64,000 nucleotides of DNA from Methylobacterium aquaticum. Lineage in GTDB: Bacteria > Pseudomonadota > Alphaproteobacteria > Rhizobiales > Beijerinckiaceae. Every line of letters starts with the position of its first letter. Position 1 is the stretch's first letter. The notes beneath the pieces were generated by a model. That model was not told the origin of the DNA. It worked only from the letters and a program-made list of their open reading frames with translations, and did not search any database. The stretch is from positions 6,035,501-6,099,500 of the forward strand of contig NZ_CP043627.1 of assembly GCF_016804325.1 (NCBI RefSeq), in the 5' to 3' direction. Shown one piece after another: positions 51,234 through 59,572 of the stretch. Made by a program: the position numbers and the translations under genes.

Positions 51234-52994
51234 TCAGGCGCCGACGAGGGCAAGGCGGCGCGTCAGGTCCTCGACCGTGAGCTCGCCCTCGGTGCGGGCC
51301 TCGCGGACCTCGCCGCCGTCGGGGCGCAGCAGGATCAGGGTCGGCGGTCCGACGACCGCGAAACGCTGCATCAGGGCGCGGGCGTCGGTGTCGTCCCGCG
51401 TGACGTCGGCCCGGATGACCGAGACGGATCGCAGCCGCTCGCGGATGCCTGCATCGGCCATGACGGTCCGCTCGTTCGTCCGGCAGACGGTGCACCACGC
51501 GGCGGCGAATTCGACGAGCGCCGGCTTGCCCTCGGCCCGCACCGCCGCGAGGGCCGCCTCGAGCGCCGGGACGGAGGTGATCGTCCGGGCCTCCGCGACG
51601 CGAACCTCCTGCCCTTGGCCGAGGCCGGCGAGCGGCCGCAGCGGGTCTGTCCCGCCTGCCGCAGCGCCGACGAGGAGGGCGCAGCCATAGGTCACCGCGA
51701 CGATGCCGGCGGTCTTCGCGAGACGTGACGCGACCCCGGCCCCGATCGGGTCGAAGGCGCCGACGAACACGCCGGTGCCGACCGCCAGCAGGCCCCAGAG
51801 CGCGAGCGTCGCCTCGGGCGGTGCAAGGCGGGACACCATGGTGATCGCGAGGCCGAGGAAGACGACGCCGAAGGCCTGCTTGGCGGCGACGAGCCAGGGG
51901 CCGGAGCGCGGCAGGATCCCCGCCCCGAACGTGCCGACCAGGATCAGCGGCAGGCCCATGCCGAGGCCGAGCGCGAACAGGGCGGCGGCGCCGCGGGCCA
52001 CGTCCCCGGTCCGGGCGACGTACAGGAGGGCCGCGGCGAGCGGCGGGGTCACGCAGGGGCCGACGATCAGCGCGGAGGTGAAGCCCAGGATCGCGGCACC
52101 GCCGAGCGCGCCGAACCGGCGTCCGCGCAGGCGGGACAGGCGGGCGGCGACGCCCGAAGGCAGCGCGAGGTCGAACGCGCCGAACATCGACAGGGCCAGC
52201 GCGGCGAAGGCCGCGGCGAGCAGCCCGAGGGCCGCGGGCGTCTGGAGCGCGACCTGAAGGTTGCGTCCGGACCAGGACGCCGCCACGCCGAGCGTCCCGT
52301 AGGCCAGCGCCATCGCGAGCACGTAGGTGCCGGACAGGACGAAGCCGCGCCCGGCCGAGAGACGCTCCCCGGAGCGGGCCAGCATGCCGGCGAGCACCGG
52401 CACCATCGGCAGCACGCATGGGGTGAAGGCCAGGAGCAGGCCGAGCCCGAGGAAGGTCGCGAGCACCCCCACGAGCGGGCCCGCGAGCCATCCGCTCCCC
52501 GCCCCGGGGGGCTCCGCCGACGGGGGCGCATCGGCAGAGGGACTCACCGTCACGGCCGCGCTCTCCGGGCCAGGCGCGGGCACCGCGACGACCCGGGTGA
52601 CCGGCGGGTAGCAGATGCCCTTCTCGGCGCAGCCCTGGTAGGTGACGCGCAGGCCCGCCACCCCGGCGAGCGACGCGGCCGGCACTACGGCTTCGGCCGC
52701 GCCGTGGTAGATCTCGGTCGGCCCGAAATTCGGATCGTCCTTGGTCTCGCCGGACGTCGTGCGCAGGGGAAGCTCGCGGCCGTCGGCATCGGCGGCGGCG
52801 AGCTTGTCGCGGTAGAGGTAGGTGCCGGGGGCGATGGTCCAGCGCAGGCGCAGCGACAGGTCGGCGTCGCGGGTCGCCGCGAGGGTGAACGGCATCGGCC
52901 GTGCGGCCGGCTCGCCGCACTGCCCCGGCGACCAGAGCGCGGATCCTGCCCAGAGTAGGGCGGCGAGGACGAGGTGGGCGAGAATGGTCGGCAT
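51234..52994 (-). CDS. dsbD: thiol:disulfide interchange protein DsbD
   Basis: 586 residues. Signal peptide; an N-terminal immunoglobulin-like domain with the Cys pair in YQGCAEKGICYPP; eight membrane segments with the paired Cys in LLAFTPCVLPMVPVLAGMLA and ALIVGPCVTPPLAAALLY; and a C-terminal thioredoxin domain with AAAWCTVCRTNERT. This is the complete three-domain electron relay that carries reducing power from cytosolic thioredoxin to the periplasm. It is the first gene of the leftward operon (dsbD, dsbA, ldt, dsrE). It is divergent from a two-component system with a CTTAAG box between them, so it is probably regulated by that system. Confidence 0.92.
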   Translation of the reverse strand: MPTILAHLVLAALLWAGSALWSPGQCGEPAARPMPFTLAATRDADLSLRLRWTIAPGTYLYRDKLAAADADGRELPLRTTSGETKDDPNFGPTEIYHGAAEAVVPAASLAGVAGLRVTYQGCAEKGICYPPVTRVVAVPAPGPESAAVTVSPSADAPPSAEPPGAGSGWLAGPLVGVLATFLGLGLLLAFTPCVLPMVPVLAGMLARSGERLSAGRGFVLSGTYVLAMALAYGTLGVAASWSGRNLQVALQTPAALGLLAAAFAALALSMFGAFDLALPSGVAARLSRLRGRRFGALGGAAILGFTSALIVGPCVTPPLAAALLYVARTGDVARGAAALFALGLGMGLPLILVGTFGAGILPRSGPWLVAAKQAFGVVFLGLAITMVSRLAPPEATLALWGLLAVGTGVFVGAFDPIGAGVASRLAKTAGIVAVTYGCALLVGAAAGGTDPLRPLAGLGQGQEVRVAEARTITSVPALEAALAAVRAEGKPALVEFAAAWCTVCRTNERTVMADAGIRERLRSVSVIRADVTRDDTDARALMQRFAVVGPPTLILLRPDGGEVREARTEGELTVEDLTRRLALVGA

Positions 52995-53041
52995 CGGCGG
53001 GGCCCGGGTTCGGATCGGCCCGCCGCAGGTCGAAAACGCAC

Positions 53042-53058
53042 CTTAAGCCAGGCTTAAG
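53042..53058. promoter_or_regulatory. perfect PmrA/QseB-type box (CTTAAG-N5-CTTAAG)
   Basis: CTTAAG at 53042-53047 and 53053-53058, separated by CCAGG, in the 103-base gap between divergent dsbD and the response-regulator gene. CTTAAG-N5-CTTAAG is the known recognition pattern of PmrA/QseB/ColR-type OmpR-family regulators. It can also be viewed as an inverted repeat (ACCTTAAG/CTTAAGGT, 53040-53060). Confidence 0.8.
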
Positions 53059-53097
53059 GTCAGGCCGGAGGATGCGGGGCGGGACGGAGGGACACGC

Positions 53098-53760
53098 ATG
53101 CGCATCCTCGTCGTCGAGGACGACACCATTCTGGCGGACGGGCTCCGGGCGGGCCTGAGCCTCGGCGGGGCGACCGTCGATTGCGTCGCGACCTGCGCCG
53201 ATGCCGAGGCGGCGCTCGCCACGAGCACCTTTTCGGCGGTCGTCCTCGACCTGATGCTGCCCGACGGCTCCGGCCTCGACGTGCTGCGCGGCCTGCGGCG
53301 TCGAGCGGACCGGACGCCGGTCGTCCTGCTGACCGCCCGCGACGCGGTCGCCGACCGGATCGCCGGGCTCGATGGCGGCGCCGACGACTATCTCGGCAAG
53401 CCCTTCGACCTCGGCGAGCTCTCGGCCCGCATCCGCGCCGTCGTCCGGCGGGCCTCGGGGCGGGCGGCGGGTATCCTGGAGCATGGCGGCATCCGGCTCG
53501 ATCCCGGCAGCCTTGCCGTCACCGTCCACGGGACGCCCGTCACCATCTCCCGGCGCGAGGTCATGGTGCTGGCGGCCCTGATGGAGCGCCCCGACGTGCT
53601 GCGCTCGAAGGCGGAGCTGGAAGAGCGCCTCTACGGCTGGCAGGAGGAGGTCGAGAGCAATGCGGTCGAGGTCCACGTGCACAACCTGCGCGCCAAGATC
53701 GGCCGGCACGCCATCGAGACGGTGCGCGGCCTCGGCTATCGCATGAGGGCCCTGGCATGA
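53098..53760 (+). CDS. OmpR-family response regulator (PmrA/QseB-like)
   Basis: 220 residues. Receiver domain with RILVVEDDTILADGLRAGL, phospho-acceptor Asp51 in VVLDLMLPDGSGL, and the conserved Lys in DYLGKPFDLGEL. The C-terminal winged helix has REVMVLAALMERPDVLRSKA and VHVHNLRAKIGRHAIETVRG. The stop overlaps the start of the kinase gene (ATGA). A perfect CTTAAG-N5-CTTAAG box lies 40 bases upstream, typical of autoregulation in this subfamily. Confidence 0.92.
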   Translation: MRILVVEDDTILADGLRAGLSLGGATVDCVATCADAEAALATSTFSAVVLDLMLPDGSGLDVLRGLRRRADRTPVVLLTARDAVADRIAGLDGGADDYLGKPFDLGELSARIRAVVRRASGRAAGILEHGGIRLDPGSLAVTVHGTPVTISRREVMVLAALMERPDVLRSKAELEERLYGWQEEVESNAVEVHVHNLRAKIGRHAIETVRGLGYRMRALA

Positions 53761-55073
53761 GGTCGCTTCGCGTCAGGCTGTTCACCATCCTGCTCCTCGC
53801 CACCGGCCTGATCTGGCTCAGCGCGGTCGCCTGGATCTATCTCGGCTCGAAGCGCGAGGTGGAGCAGGTCCTCGACAACCGCCTGCAGGAAGCGGCCCGC
53901 ATGGTCGGCTCCCTGGTCGGCGCGATCGGCGGCACGGGTCCCGGCGGGGCGCCCGGCGCCATCCCGGCGCCGATGTCGTACGAGCGGCAGCTCTCCTGCC
54001 AGATCTGGTCCCTCGACGGCCGGATGGTCGCACGGTCGAGCGGAGCCCCCGAGCGGCGCCTGACCGACGCCCCGGCCGGCTTCTCGCAGCGCGAGGTCGA
54101 CGGCGAGACCTGGCGGGTCTTCACGCTGGAGGATGCCGGCAAGGGCGTGCGCGTGATGGTCGGCGACCGGCTCGGCCTGCGCGAGCGCCTCGTCACCGAC
54201 CTCATCATGGGCCTCGTCGCTCCCACGCTCCTGGTGGTGCCGCTGCTCGGGATGCTGATCTGGGCGAGCCTCGGGCGGGGCCTGCGCCCGTTGCGGCGGA
54301 TGGCGCGCGACCTCGCGGGACGTGACGCCGACGACATGAGCGCCATCGACGCCGGACGCGCCCCCGCGGAGGTGCGCCCCCTGGCCGACGCCCTCAACGG
54401 GCTCTTCCTCAAGGTCGAAGCGGCCCGCCGGCACGAACGGGAGGTGACGGCGTTCGCCGCGCACGAGCTGCGCACCCCGCTTGCCGGCCTCAAGCTCCAG
54501 GCCCAGGTCGCCATGGCCGCCACCGACCCGGAGGTGGCGAAGGCGGCCTTGCGCCAGATCCTGGCCGCCGTCGACCGGACCACGCGCCTCGTCCGCCAGT
54601 TGCTCGACGCCGCCCGGCTCGATGCCGCAGGGGACGTGCCGCCCCTGGCGGAGGTCGATGTTGGTGCGCTGGTAGCCGAGACCGTGGACGGTATGCGGAC
54701 GCCGACCGGGGTGCGAACCCAGATCGATCCGGGGCTTCGCGGCTACAGGCTGCTTGCCGACCCGGAGGGCTTGCGACTCGCCGTCCGGAACCTGCACGAG
54801 AACGCCGTGCAGCACATGCAGACCGGCACGGTGGCCTGGAGCGTGCGGCCGGATGGCGGGGGCATCGTCGTTCGCGACGAGGGACCGGGCATTCCCGAGG
54901 ACGAGTTGCCCCACGTCACGACACGGTTCTTCCGGGGGCGCCACAAGAGCGCGACGGGAAGCGGCCTCGGCCTCGCCATCGCCGAGATGGCGTCCCGCCG
55001 GAGCGGCCTGAGCCTTCGGCTGCGCAACCGGACGGATCGGTCCGGCATCGAGGCGGAGATCGCCCGGGGCTGA
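53757..55073 (+). CDS. sensor histidine kinase (QseC/PmrB-like)
   Basis: 438 residues. TM1 (LFTILLLATGLIWLSAVAWI), a periplasmic sensor of about 130 residues, TM2 (LVAPTLLVVPLLGMLIWASL), a HAMP-like linker, the His box EVTAFAAHELRTPLAGLKLQ and an HATPase with RNLHENAVQHMQTG, DEGPGIPEDEL and SGLGLAIAEM. ATG 53757 overlaps the stop of the regulator gene, so the two are translated together. The signal is unknown; the PmrA-type box next to dsbD suggests envelope or redox stress. Confidence 0.88.
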   Translation: MRSLRVRLFTILLLATGLIWLSAVAWIYLGSKREVEQVLDNRLQEAARMVGSLVGAIGGTGPGGAPGAIPAPMSYERQLSCQIWSLDGRMVARSSGAPERRLTDAPAGFSQREVDGETWRVFTLEDAGKGVRVMVGDRLGLRERLVTDLIMGLVAPTLLVVPLLGMLIWASLGRGLRPLRRMARDLAGRDADDMSAIDAGRAPAEVRPLADALNGLFLKVEAARRHEREVTAFAAHELRTPLAGLKLQAQVAMAATDPEVAKAALRQILAAVDRTTRLVRQLLDAARLDAAGDVPPLAEVDVGALVAETVDGMRTPTGVRTQIDPGLRGYRLLADPEGLRLAVRNLHENAVQHMQTGTVAWSVRPDGGGIVVRDEGPGIPEDELPHVTTRFFRGRHKSATGSGLGLAIAEMASRRSGLSLRLRNRTDRSGIEAEIARG

Positions 55074-55079
55074 CGCCGA

Positions 55080-55403
55080 TCAATCGAGATCCGGGCAGAA
55101 GATGTCCTTGAGGGTCGCCAGCACGCGCGCAGCCCGGGGGTCTTCGAGCCGGTAGTAGATCGACTGGCTCTCGCGCCGGAACGCGACGAGCCCGTCCTCG
55201 CGCAGCCTGGCGAGGTGCTGCGACAGGGCCGACTGGCTGAGCTCGACCTCCCCGGCGAGGCTGGTCACGTCCATCTCGCCGCGGGCGACCAGCAGGCACA
55301 GGATCAGCAAGCGCTTCTCGTTGGCGAGCAGGCGGAGCAGGCGGGCCGCATCGGCGGCCTTGTCCTGGAACCGTGTCAGGTCGGTCGGCGTCGGGGCGTC
55401 CAT
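55080..55403 (-). CDS. ArsR-family repressor, SqrR/BigR-like (persulfide sensor)
   Basis: 107 residues from ATG 55403 (ACAGGAG upstream). Winged helix: LLANEKRLLILCLLVARGEM, TSLAGEVELSQSALSQHLAR and LREDGLVAFRRESQSIYYRL. Two Cys are placed as in SqrR/BigR: one in the LLILCLL helix and one near the C-terminus in IFCPDLD. In those proteins the pair forms a tetrasulfide when exposed to sulfane sulfur, releasing DNA. It probably controls the sulfur operons nearby. Convergent with the kinase gene. Confidence 0.82.
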   Translation of the reverse strand: MDAPTPTDLTRFQDKAADAARLLRLLANEKRLLILCLLVARGEMDVTSLAGEVELSQSALSQHLARLREDGLVAFRRESQSIYYRLEDPRAARVLATLKDIFCPDLD

Positions 55404-55606
55404 CGGCTCCTGTCCCGAACTGTTGGATTCCGGTTTTTTAGCTTCCCCTAATATAGCGCCGTGGGACGTATCTGTCTCCCTCCCGACCGCGCCGAGGCCA
55501 CGAGCGTCGCCGGAGCGCCCCGGCCCCCTGCAGCCGCCCGTTCCGCGATTTGAGGCGACTGGACCGACGGGTGAGGCCGCCGTCAAGTCTCCCGATGTTC
55601 GAGACG

Positions 55607-55780
55607 TCAGACAGAGCGAAGCAGCCAGCGGAGCGGCAAGGCGATCGCCGTCAGGCTCGCGACACTGAGCGACCAGAGCAGGAGAAACCATCCGAGCCGG
55701 CGCAGGCCCAGTGCTCCCTGCGGGAGGCGGGCGGCGCGGTCCCGTGCGCCTCCCGTCGTGGTGTCGGGGTCGGCGCGCAT
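55607..55780 (-). CDS. DUF2474 small membrane protein of the bd oxidase
   Basis: 57 residues. ATG 55780 overlaps the cydB stop (TGATG). The conserved core is LRRLGWFLLLWSLSVASLTA then IALPLRWLL, one membrane span, typical of DUF2474 proteins that accompany CIO-type cydAB genes like a CydX subunit. The N-terminal 25 residues are hydrophilic. Confidence 0.8.
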   Translation of the reverse strand: MRADPDTTTGGARDRAARLPQGALGLRRLGWFLLLWSLSVASLTAIALPLRWLLRSV

Positions 55781-56790
55781 CAATGATACCCCGCTCCGGC
55801 CGTCACCTTGCCGCGGAACAGCCAGTAGACGTAGGCCGTGTAGGCCAGCACCAGCGGCACCAGCACCGCCGCGCCGTAGAGCAGGAAGGCCTGCGACTTC
55901 GGATGGGTCGCCGCCTGCCAGATCGTGATGTCCGGCGGCACGATGTACGGCCACATGCTGATCCCGAGCCCGACATAGGACAGCAGGAAGATCCCGAGCG
56001 CGCAGAGGAACGGCATGACCTCCTCTCGCCGCTCCAGGGCCACGGCGAAGCGCCAGGCCAGGAGGCCGACGAGCACCGGCACCGGGGCGCCGACCGCCAT
56101 GCCCGGCAGGCCGAGCCAGCGCTCGCGGAACGGCGCACTCACCGCGAGCATGGTCGCCGAGACCACCGCGATGGCGACGAGGGTGGCGAGCCCGAGGGGC
56201 TGGGCGAGCGCGTAGGCGCGCCGCTGCAGGTCGCCTTCGGTCTTCCAGATGAGCCAGCAGGCGCCGAGAAGGCCGTAGCCGACGACGAGGGCGAACCCGG
56301 TCAGGAGCGAGAACGGCGTCAGCCAGTCCCACCAGCCGCCCGCATAGGCGCGGCCCTCGACCCGGATCCCCTGCACGAAGGCGCCGAGCGCGATGCCCTG
56401 GCAGAACGCCGCGACGTAGCTGCCCCAGGAGAAGGCCCGGTCCCAGGCGAGCTGCCCGCGCGGCGTGACGACCCGGAACCGCATCTCGAAGGCGACGCCG
56501 CGGAACACGAGGGCCAGCAGCATCAGGATCAGCGGCATGTAGAGGGCCGGCAGGATGGTGACGTAGGCGAGCGGGAAGGCCGCGAACAGCCCGCCGCCGC
56601 CGAGCACCAGCCAGGTTTCGTTACCGTCCCAGACCGGGGCGACCGAGTTCACCATCACGTCCCGGTCGACCTTGTGGGGCAGCGCCGGGAACAGGATGCC
56701 GATGCCGAGGTCGAACCCGTCCATCGCCACGTAGAGGAACACCGCCGTCGCGATCAGGACGGCCCAGATCAGGGTGAGGTCGACGCTCAT
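55780..56790 (-). CDS. cydB: cytochrome bd / cyanide-insensitive oxidase subunit II
   Basis: 336 residues. Nine membrane segments; the family signatures are FLYVAMDGFDLGIGILFPAL, SVAPVWDGNETWLVLGGGGL, LMLLALVFRGVAFEMRFRVV and AFCQGIALGAFVQGIRVEGR. CydB binds quinol with CydA in the inner membrane. ATG 56790 is preceded by GAGGAGG, a strong ribosome binding site. In this sequence the preceding cydA frame has no stop and reads straight into cydB (see cydA). Confidence 0.9.
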   Translation of the reverse strand: MSVDLTLIWAVLIATAVFLYVAMDGFDLGIGILFPALPHKVDRDVMVNSVAPVWDGNETWLVLGGGGLFAAFPLAYVTILPALYMPLILMLLALVFRGVAFEMRFRVVTPRGQLAWDRAFSWGSYVAAFCQGIALGAFVQGIRVEGRAYAGGWWDWLTPFSLLTGFALVVGYGLLGACWLIWKTEGDLQRRAYALAQPLGLATLVAIAVVSATMLAVSAPFRERWLGLPGMAVGAPVPVLVGLLAWRFAVALERREEVMPFLCALGIFLLSYVGLGISMWPYIVPPDITIWQAATHPKSQAFLLYGAAVLVPLVLAYTAYVYWLFRGKVTAGAGYH

Positions 56791-58224
56791 CGGATCCTCC
56801 TCATTCGGCCGGCATCGGACGGGGATCGGCGGCGAGCGCCGGGGCGGGGTGATGCCGGCGGTCCGCACCGGCTGGCCGACCGGCGGTCCCGGCTCGTGCG
56901 GGCGCGGCGCCTGGTTGAAGAGGTGCATCAGGTACCAGATGCCGGCCCCGAACACCGCGAAGTAGACGACCGCGAAGGCGGCGAGCGAGGTCGCCACCGC
57001 GGGCGCGGCGACCGGAGACAGGCTGTCGGCGGTCCGCAGCAGGCCGTAGACCGTGAAGGGCTGGCGGCCGGCCTCCGTCACCACCCAGCCGGCGGTGACC
57101 GCGACGAGCCCCGACGGCCCCATCGCCACCGCGAAGCGGTGCAGCCAGGGCGTCTCGTAGAGCCGGTCCTTCCAGCGCAGGTAGAGCGACCACAGGCCGA
57201 GACCGATCATCAGGAGGCCGAGGCCGACCATGACCCGGAAGGCCCAGAACACCAGCGGCAGGTTGGTCGGCCAGGTGTCGCGCGGCAAAGCCTTGAGGCC
57301 CGTCACCTCGGCATCGAGGTCGTGGGCGAGGTAGAGGCTGGCGAGACCGGGGATCCCGACCTTCCACTTGGTCGATCCACTCTCGGCATCGGGCCAGCCG
57401 AACAGGATCGAGGGGGCCCGGCGCTCGCTCTCGAAATGCCCCTCCATCGCCGCCACCTTGGCCGGCTGATGGTGATAGGTGTTCCCGCCATGCAGGTCGC
57501 CGAGGACGAGCTGCACCGGGGCGACGAAAGCCGCCATCCACATCGCCATCGAGAACATCAGCCGGGCGCGGGGATTGAAGCGGTCGCGCAGCAGGTGCCA
57601 GGCGCCGACCGCGCCGACGATCATCGCGGTCGTTAGGTAGGCGGCGGTGACGGTGTGGGCGAAGCGGTAGGGAAAGGACGGGTTGAAGATCACCGCCCAC
57701 CAGCTCTCGGGCACGAAGCGGCCATCGGCGTCGAGGACGTGGCCGGCCGGGGTCTGCATCCAGGAATTGGCGGACAGGATCCAGAAGGCCGAGAGCAGCG
57801 TGCCGCCGGCCACGAGCGCGGTGGCGAGGAAGTGCAGGCGCCGCCCCACCCGCTCGAGCCCGAACAGCATCACCCCGAGGAAGCCGGCTTCGAGGAAGAA
57901 GGCGGTGAGCACCTCGTAGCCGAGGAGCGGGCCCAGCACCGGCGCGGTCTTGTCCGAGAAGACCGACCAGTTGGTGCCGAACTGGTAGCTCATCACCAGC
58001 CCCGAGACGACGCCCATGGCGAAGGCGACGGCGAAGATCTTGAGCCAGTAGCGGTAGGTATCGAGGTAGACGTCCCGGCCGGTGGCGAGCCAGAACGCCT
58101 CCAGCACGGCGAGGTAGCTCGCCAGCCCGATGGTGAAGGCCGGGAACAGGAAGTGCCAGACGACCGTGAAGGCGAACTGGCTGCGGGCGAGGTCGAGCGC
58201 GCTCGGGAGATGGTCGGCCAGCAT
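56791..58224 (-). CDS. cydA: cytochrome bd / cyanide-insensitive oxidase subunit I (no stop codon before cydB)
   Basis: 478 codons from ATG 58224. Nine membrane segments; heme-ligand region FTVVWHFLFPAFTIGLASYL, MSYQFGTNWSVFSDKTAPVL and the quinol-site phrase TEAGRQPFTVYGLLRTADSL, with the short Q loop of CIO-type oxidases. These are quinol oxidases that resist cyanide and sulfide. After WYLMHLFNQAPRPHEPGPPV the frame does not stop but runs on as TPPRRSPPIPVRCRPNEEDP into MSVDL of CydB. A neighbouring frame ends PRPMPAE with a TGA at the usual place, 14 bases before the cydB ATG, so a small indel near 56810-56900 is likely. Confidence 0.85.
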
Positions 58225-58360
58225 GGGATCGCTCCGAGGGGACAAGCCGGGAGAAGGGGCCGGATCCGAAGGTGGACCAGCCCTTTGCGAGGCGACGCGA
58301 CCTTCCTCGACCCTCGTCGTCGCCCTGTCAATCCACGTTTCGCCACGTAACCTGTTACAA

Positions 58361-58390
58361 AATATGAAACAACATATTGACGTTGCGATC
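58361..58390. promoter_or_regulatory. operator candidate between cydA and the peroxiredoxin gene
   Basis: AATATG at 58361-58366 and CATATT at 58373-58378 form an inverted repeat around AAACAA. The right arm continues as CATATTGACGTTGCGATC (58373-58390), which recurs with three differences at 61327-61344 in the other divergent sulfide-gene promoter. Shared occurrence makes it a candidate binding site for one of the ArsR regulators, or a shared promoter element. Confidence 0.55.
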
Positions 58391-58446
58391 CCCCAGCGGC
58401 AGTTGGTCCTCCAGCGCCCTCGCCATGCCAGCCGGAGCCTCGCTTC

Positions 58447-59103
58447 ATGACGACTGAAAACGACACCCCTCCCCTTCCGCCGCCATCCTGTCCGCCGATC
58501 ATCGGGGACGTCGCGCCGAATTTCCGGGCCCGCACCACCCTGGGTCCTCGCACCCTCGCGTCCTACCGGGGGCGCTGGCTGGTATTCTTCTCGCACCCGG
58601 CCGATTTCACCCCGGTCTGCACCAGCGAGTTCGTCGCCTTCGCCGAGGCCCATGCGGCGTTCCAGGCACTCGATTGCGATCTCCTGGCCCTCTCCGTCGA
58701 CAGCCTGTCCTCGCATCTCGCCTGGGTCCACAGCATCGCGCAGCGCTTCGGCGTCGCGATCCCGTTTCCCATCGTCGAGGACCCGACGATGGGCATCGCC
58801 CGAGCCTACGGGATGCTGCCTTCGGGTGCGACCTCCAGCGCCACGGTGCGGACGACCTTCGTCATCGACCCGGACGGCATCGTGCGCGCCCTCGTCGCCT
58901 ATCCGCTCAGCGTCGGGCGCAGCGTGGCCGAACTCCTGCGGCTGGTGAAGGCGCTCCAGACCTGCGATGCGGCGGAGGTCTCGACGCCGGAGGGGTGGCA
59001 GCCCGGCGAGCCGGTCCTGGCCAATCCGCCGGTCACCGCCGACGGCCTCGCGGAGGCCGGCGCGAACGGAACCGATTGGTACTATCGACTGGGCAGCGCC
59101 TGA
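58447..59103 (+). CDS. 1-Cys peroxiredoxin (Prx6/AhpC-TSA type)
   Basis: 218 residues. Thioredoxin fold with LVFFSHPADFTPVCTSEFVA, the peroxidatic Cys in PVCT and the Thr/Arg partners; VRTTFVIDPDGIVRALVAYP follows. The C-terminal domain lacks a clear resolving Cys pair, as in Prx6. It reduces peroxides and may take persulfides. It is divergent from cydA (shared 220-base region) and translationally coupled (TGATG) to an ArsR regulator gene. Confidence 0.88.
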   Translation: MTTENDTPPLPPPSCPPIIGDVAPNFRARTTLGPRTLASYRGRWLVFFSHPADFTPVCTSEFVAFAEAHAAFQALDCDLLALSVDSLSSHLAWVHSIAQRFGVAIPFPIVEDPTMGIARAYGMLPSGATSSATVRTTFVIDPDGIVRALVAYPLSVGRSVAELLRLVKALQTCDAAEVSTPEGWQPGEPVLANPPVTADGLAEAGANGTDWYYRLGSA

Positions 59104-59489
59104 TGGGCCCCGGCGCCAACGAGGCGAATGCCGCCCGGATCGCGGAGCTGCTCAAGGTGGCGGCCAATCCCAACCGGCTGCGCATCCTCTACCTGCTGGC
59201 CGACGGCGAATGCGCGGTCTCGGAGATCGAGCAGCGGCTCGGCATCCGCCAGCCGACCCTGTCGCAGCAGCTCGGCGAGTTGCGCAACGCCGAGGTCGTG
59301 GCCACCCGGCGCGAGCACAAGGTCGTCTTCTACAGCCTGAGCGATCCGCGGATGCGCGCCCTGCTGGAGGCGCTCGACGACATCCTGATCGCCGAGCGCC
59401 CATGGCGGGCCCCGTCCCGCTCCCCGGACGCGCGGCTGCGCGCCCTCGGGCAGGCCGCCCAGTTCGCGAAGGTCGGCGACGAGCCCTGA
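59103..59489 (+). CDS. ArsR-family regulator, second copy
   Basis: 128 residues; ATG 59103 overlaps the peroxiredoxin stop. Winged helix: LLKVAANPNRLRILYLLADG, ECAVSEIEQRLGIRQPTLSQ and QLGELRNAEVVATRREHKVV. It has a single Cys in the ADGECAVS turn and lacks the C-terminal Cys of SqrR, so it may sense something else or use another mechanism. Likely an autoregulator of the peroxiredoxin unit and perhaps of cyd. Confidence 0.85.
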   Translation: MGPGANEANAARIAELLKVAANPNRLRILYLLADGECAVSEIEQRLGIRQPTLSQQLGELRNAEVVATRREHKVVFYSLSDPRMRALLEALDDILIAERPWRAPSRSPDARLRALGQAAQFAKVGDEP

Positions 59490-59572
59490 GCGCCGGCCCC
59501 GCGCCGGAGGCCGCAACCGCCCCGGCGACCGGGCCAGGGCCTGCGAGAGGCGGCCCCGGCTTTCCGGGGGGC

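Noticed and set aside
50548..53709. 1053-codon minus-strand frame
   Set aside because: It runs through dsbD in another frame; only its last 215 codons are real (the DsbA-like gene).
55711..57636. 641-codon plus-strand open frame
   Set aside because: It is antisense to cydAB, which is clearly the coding strand.
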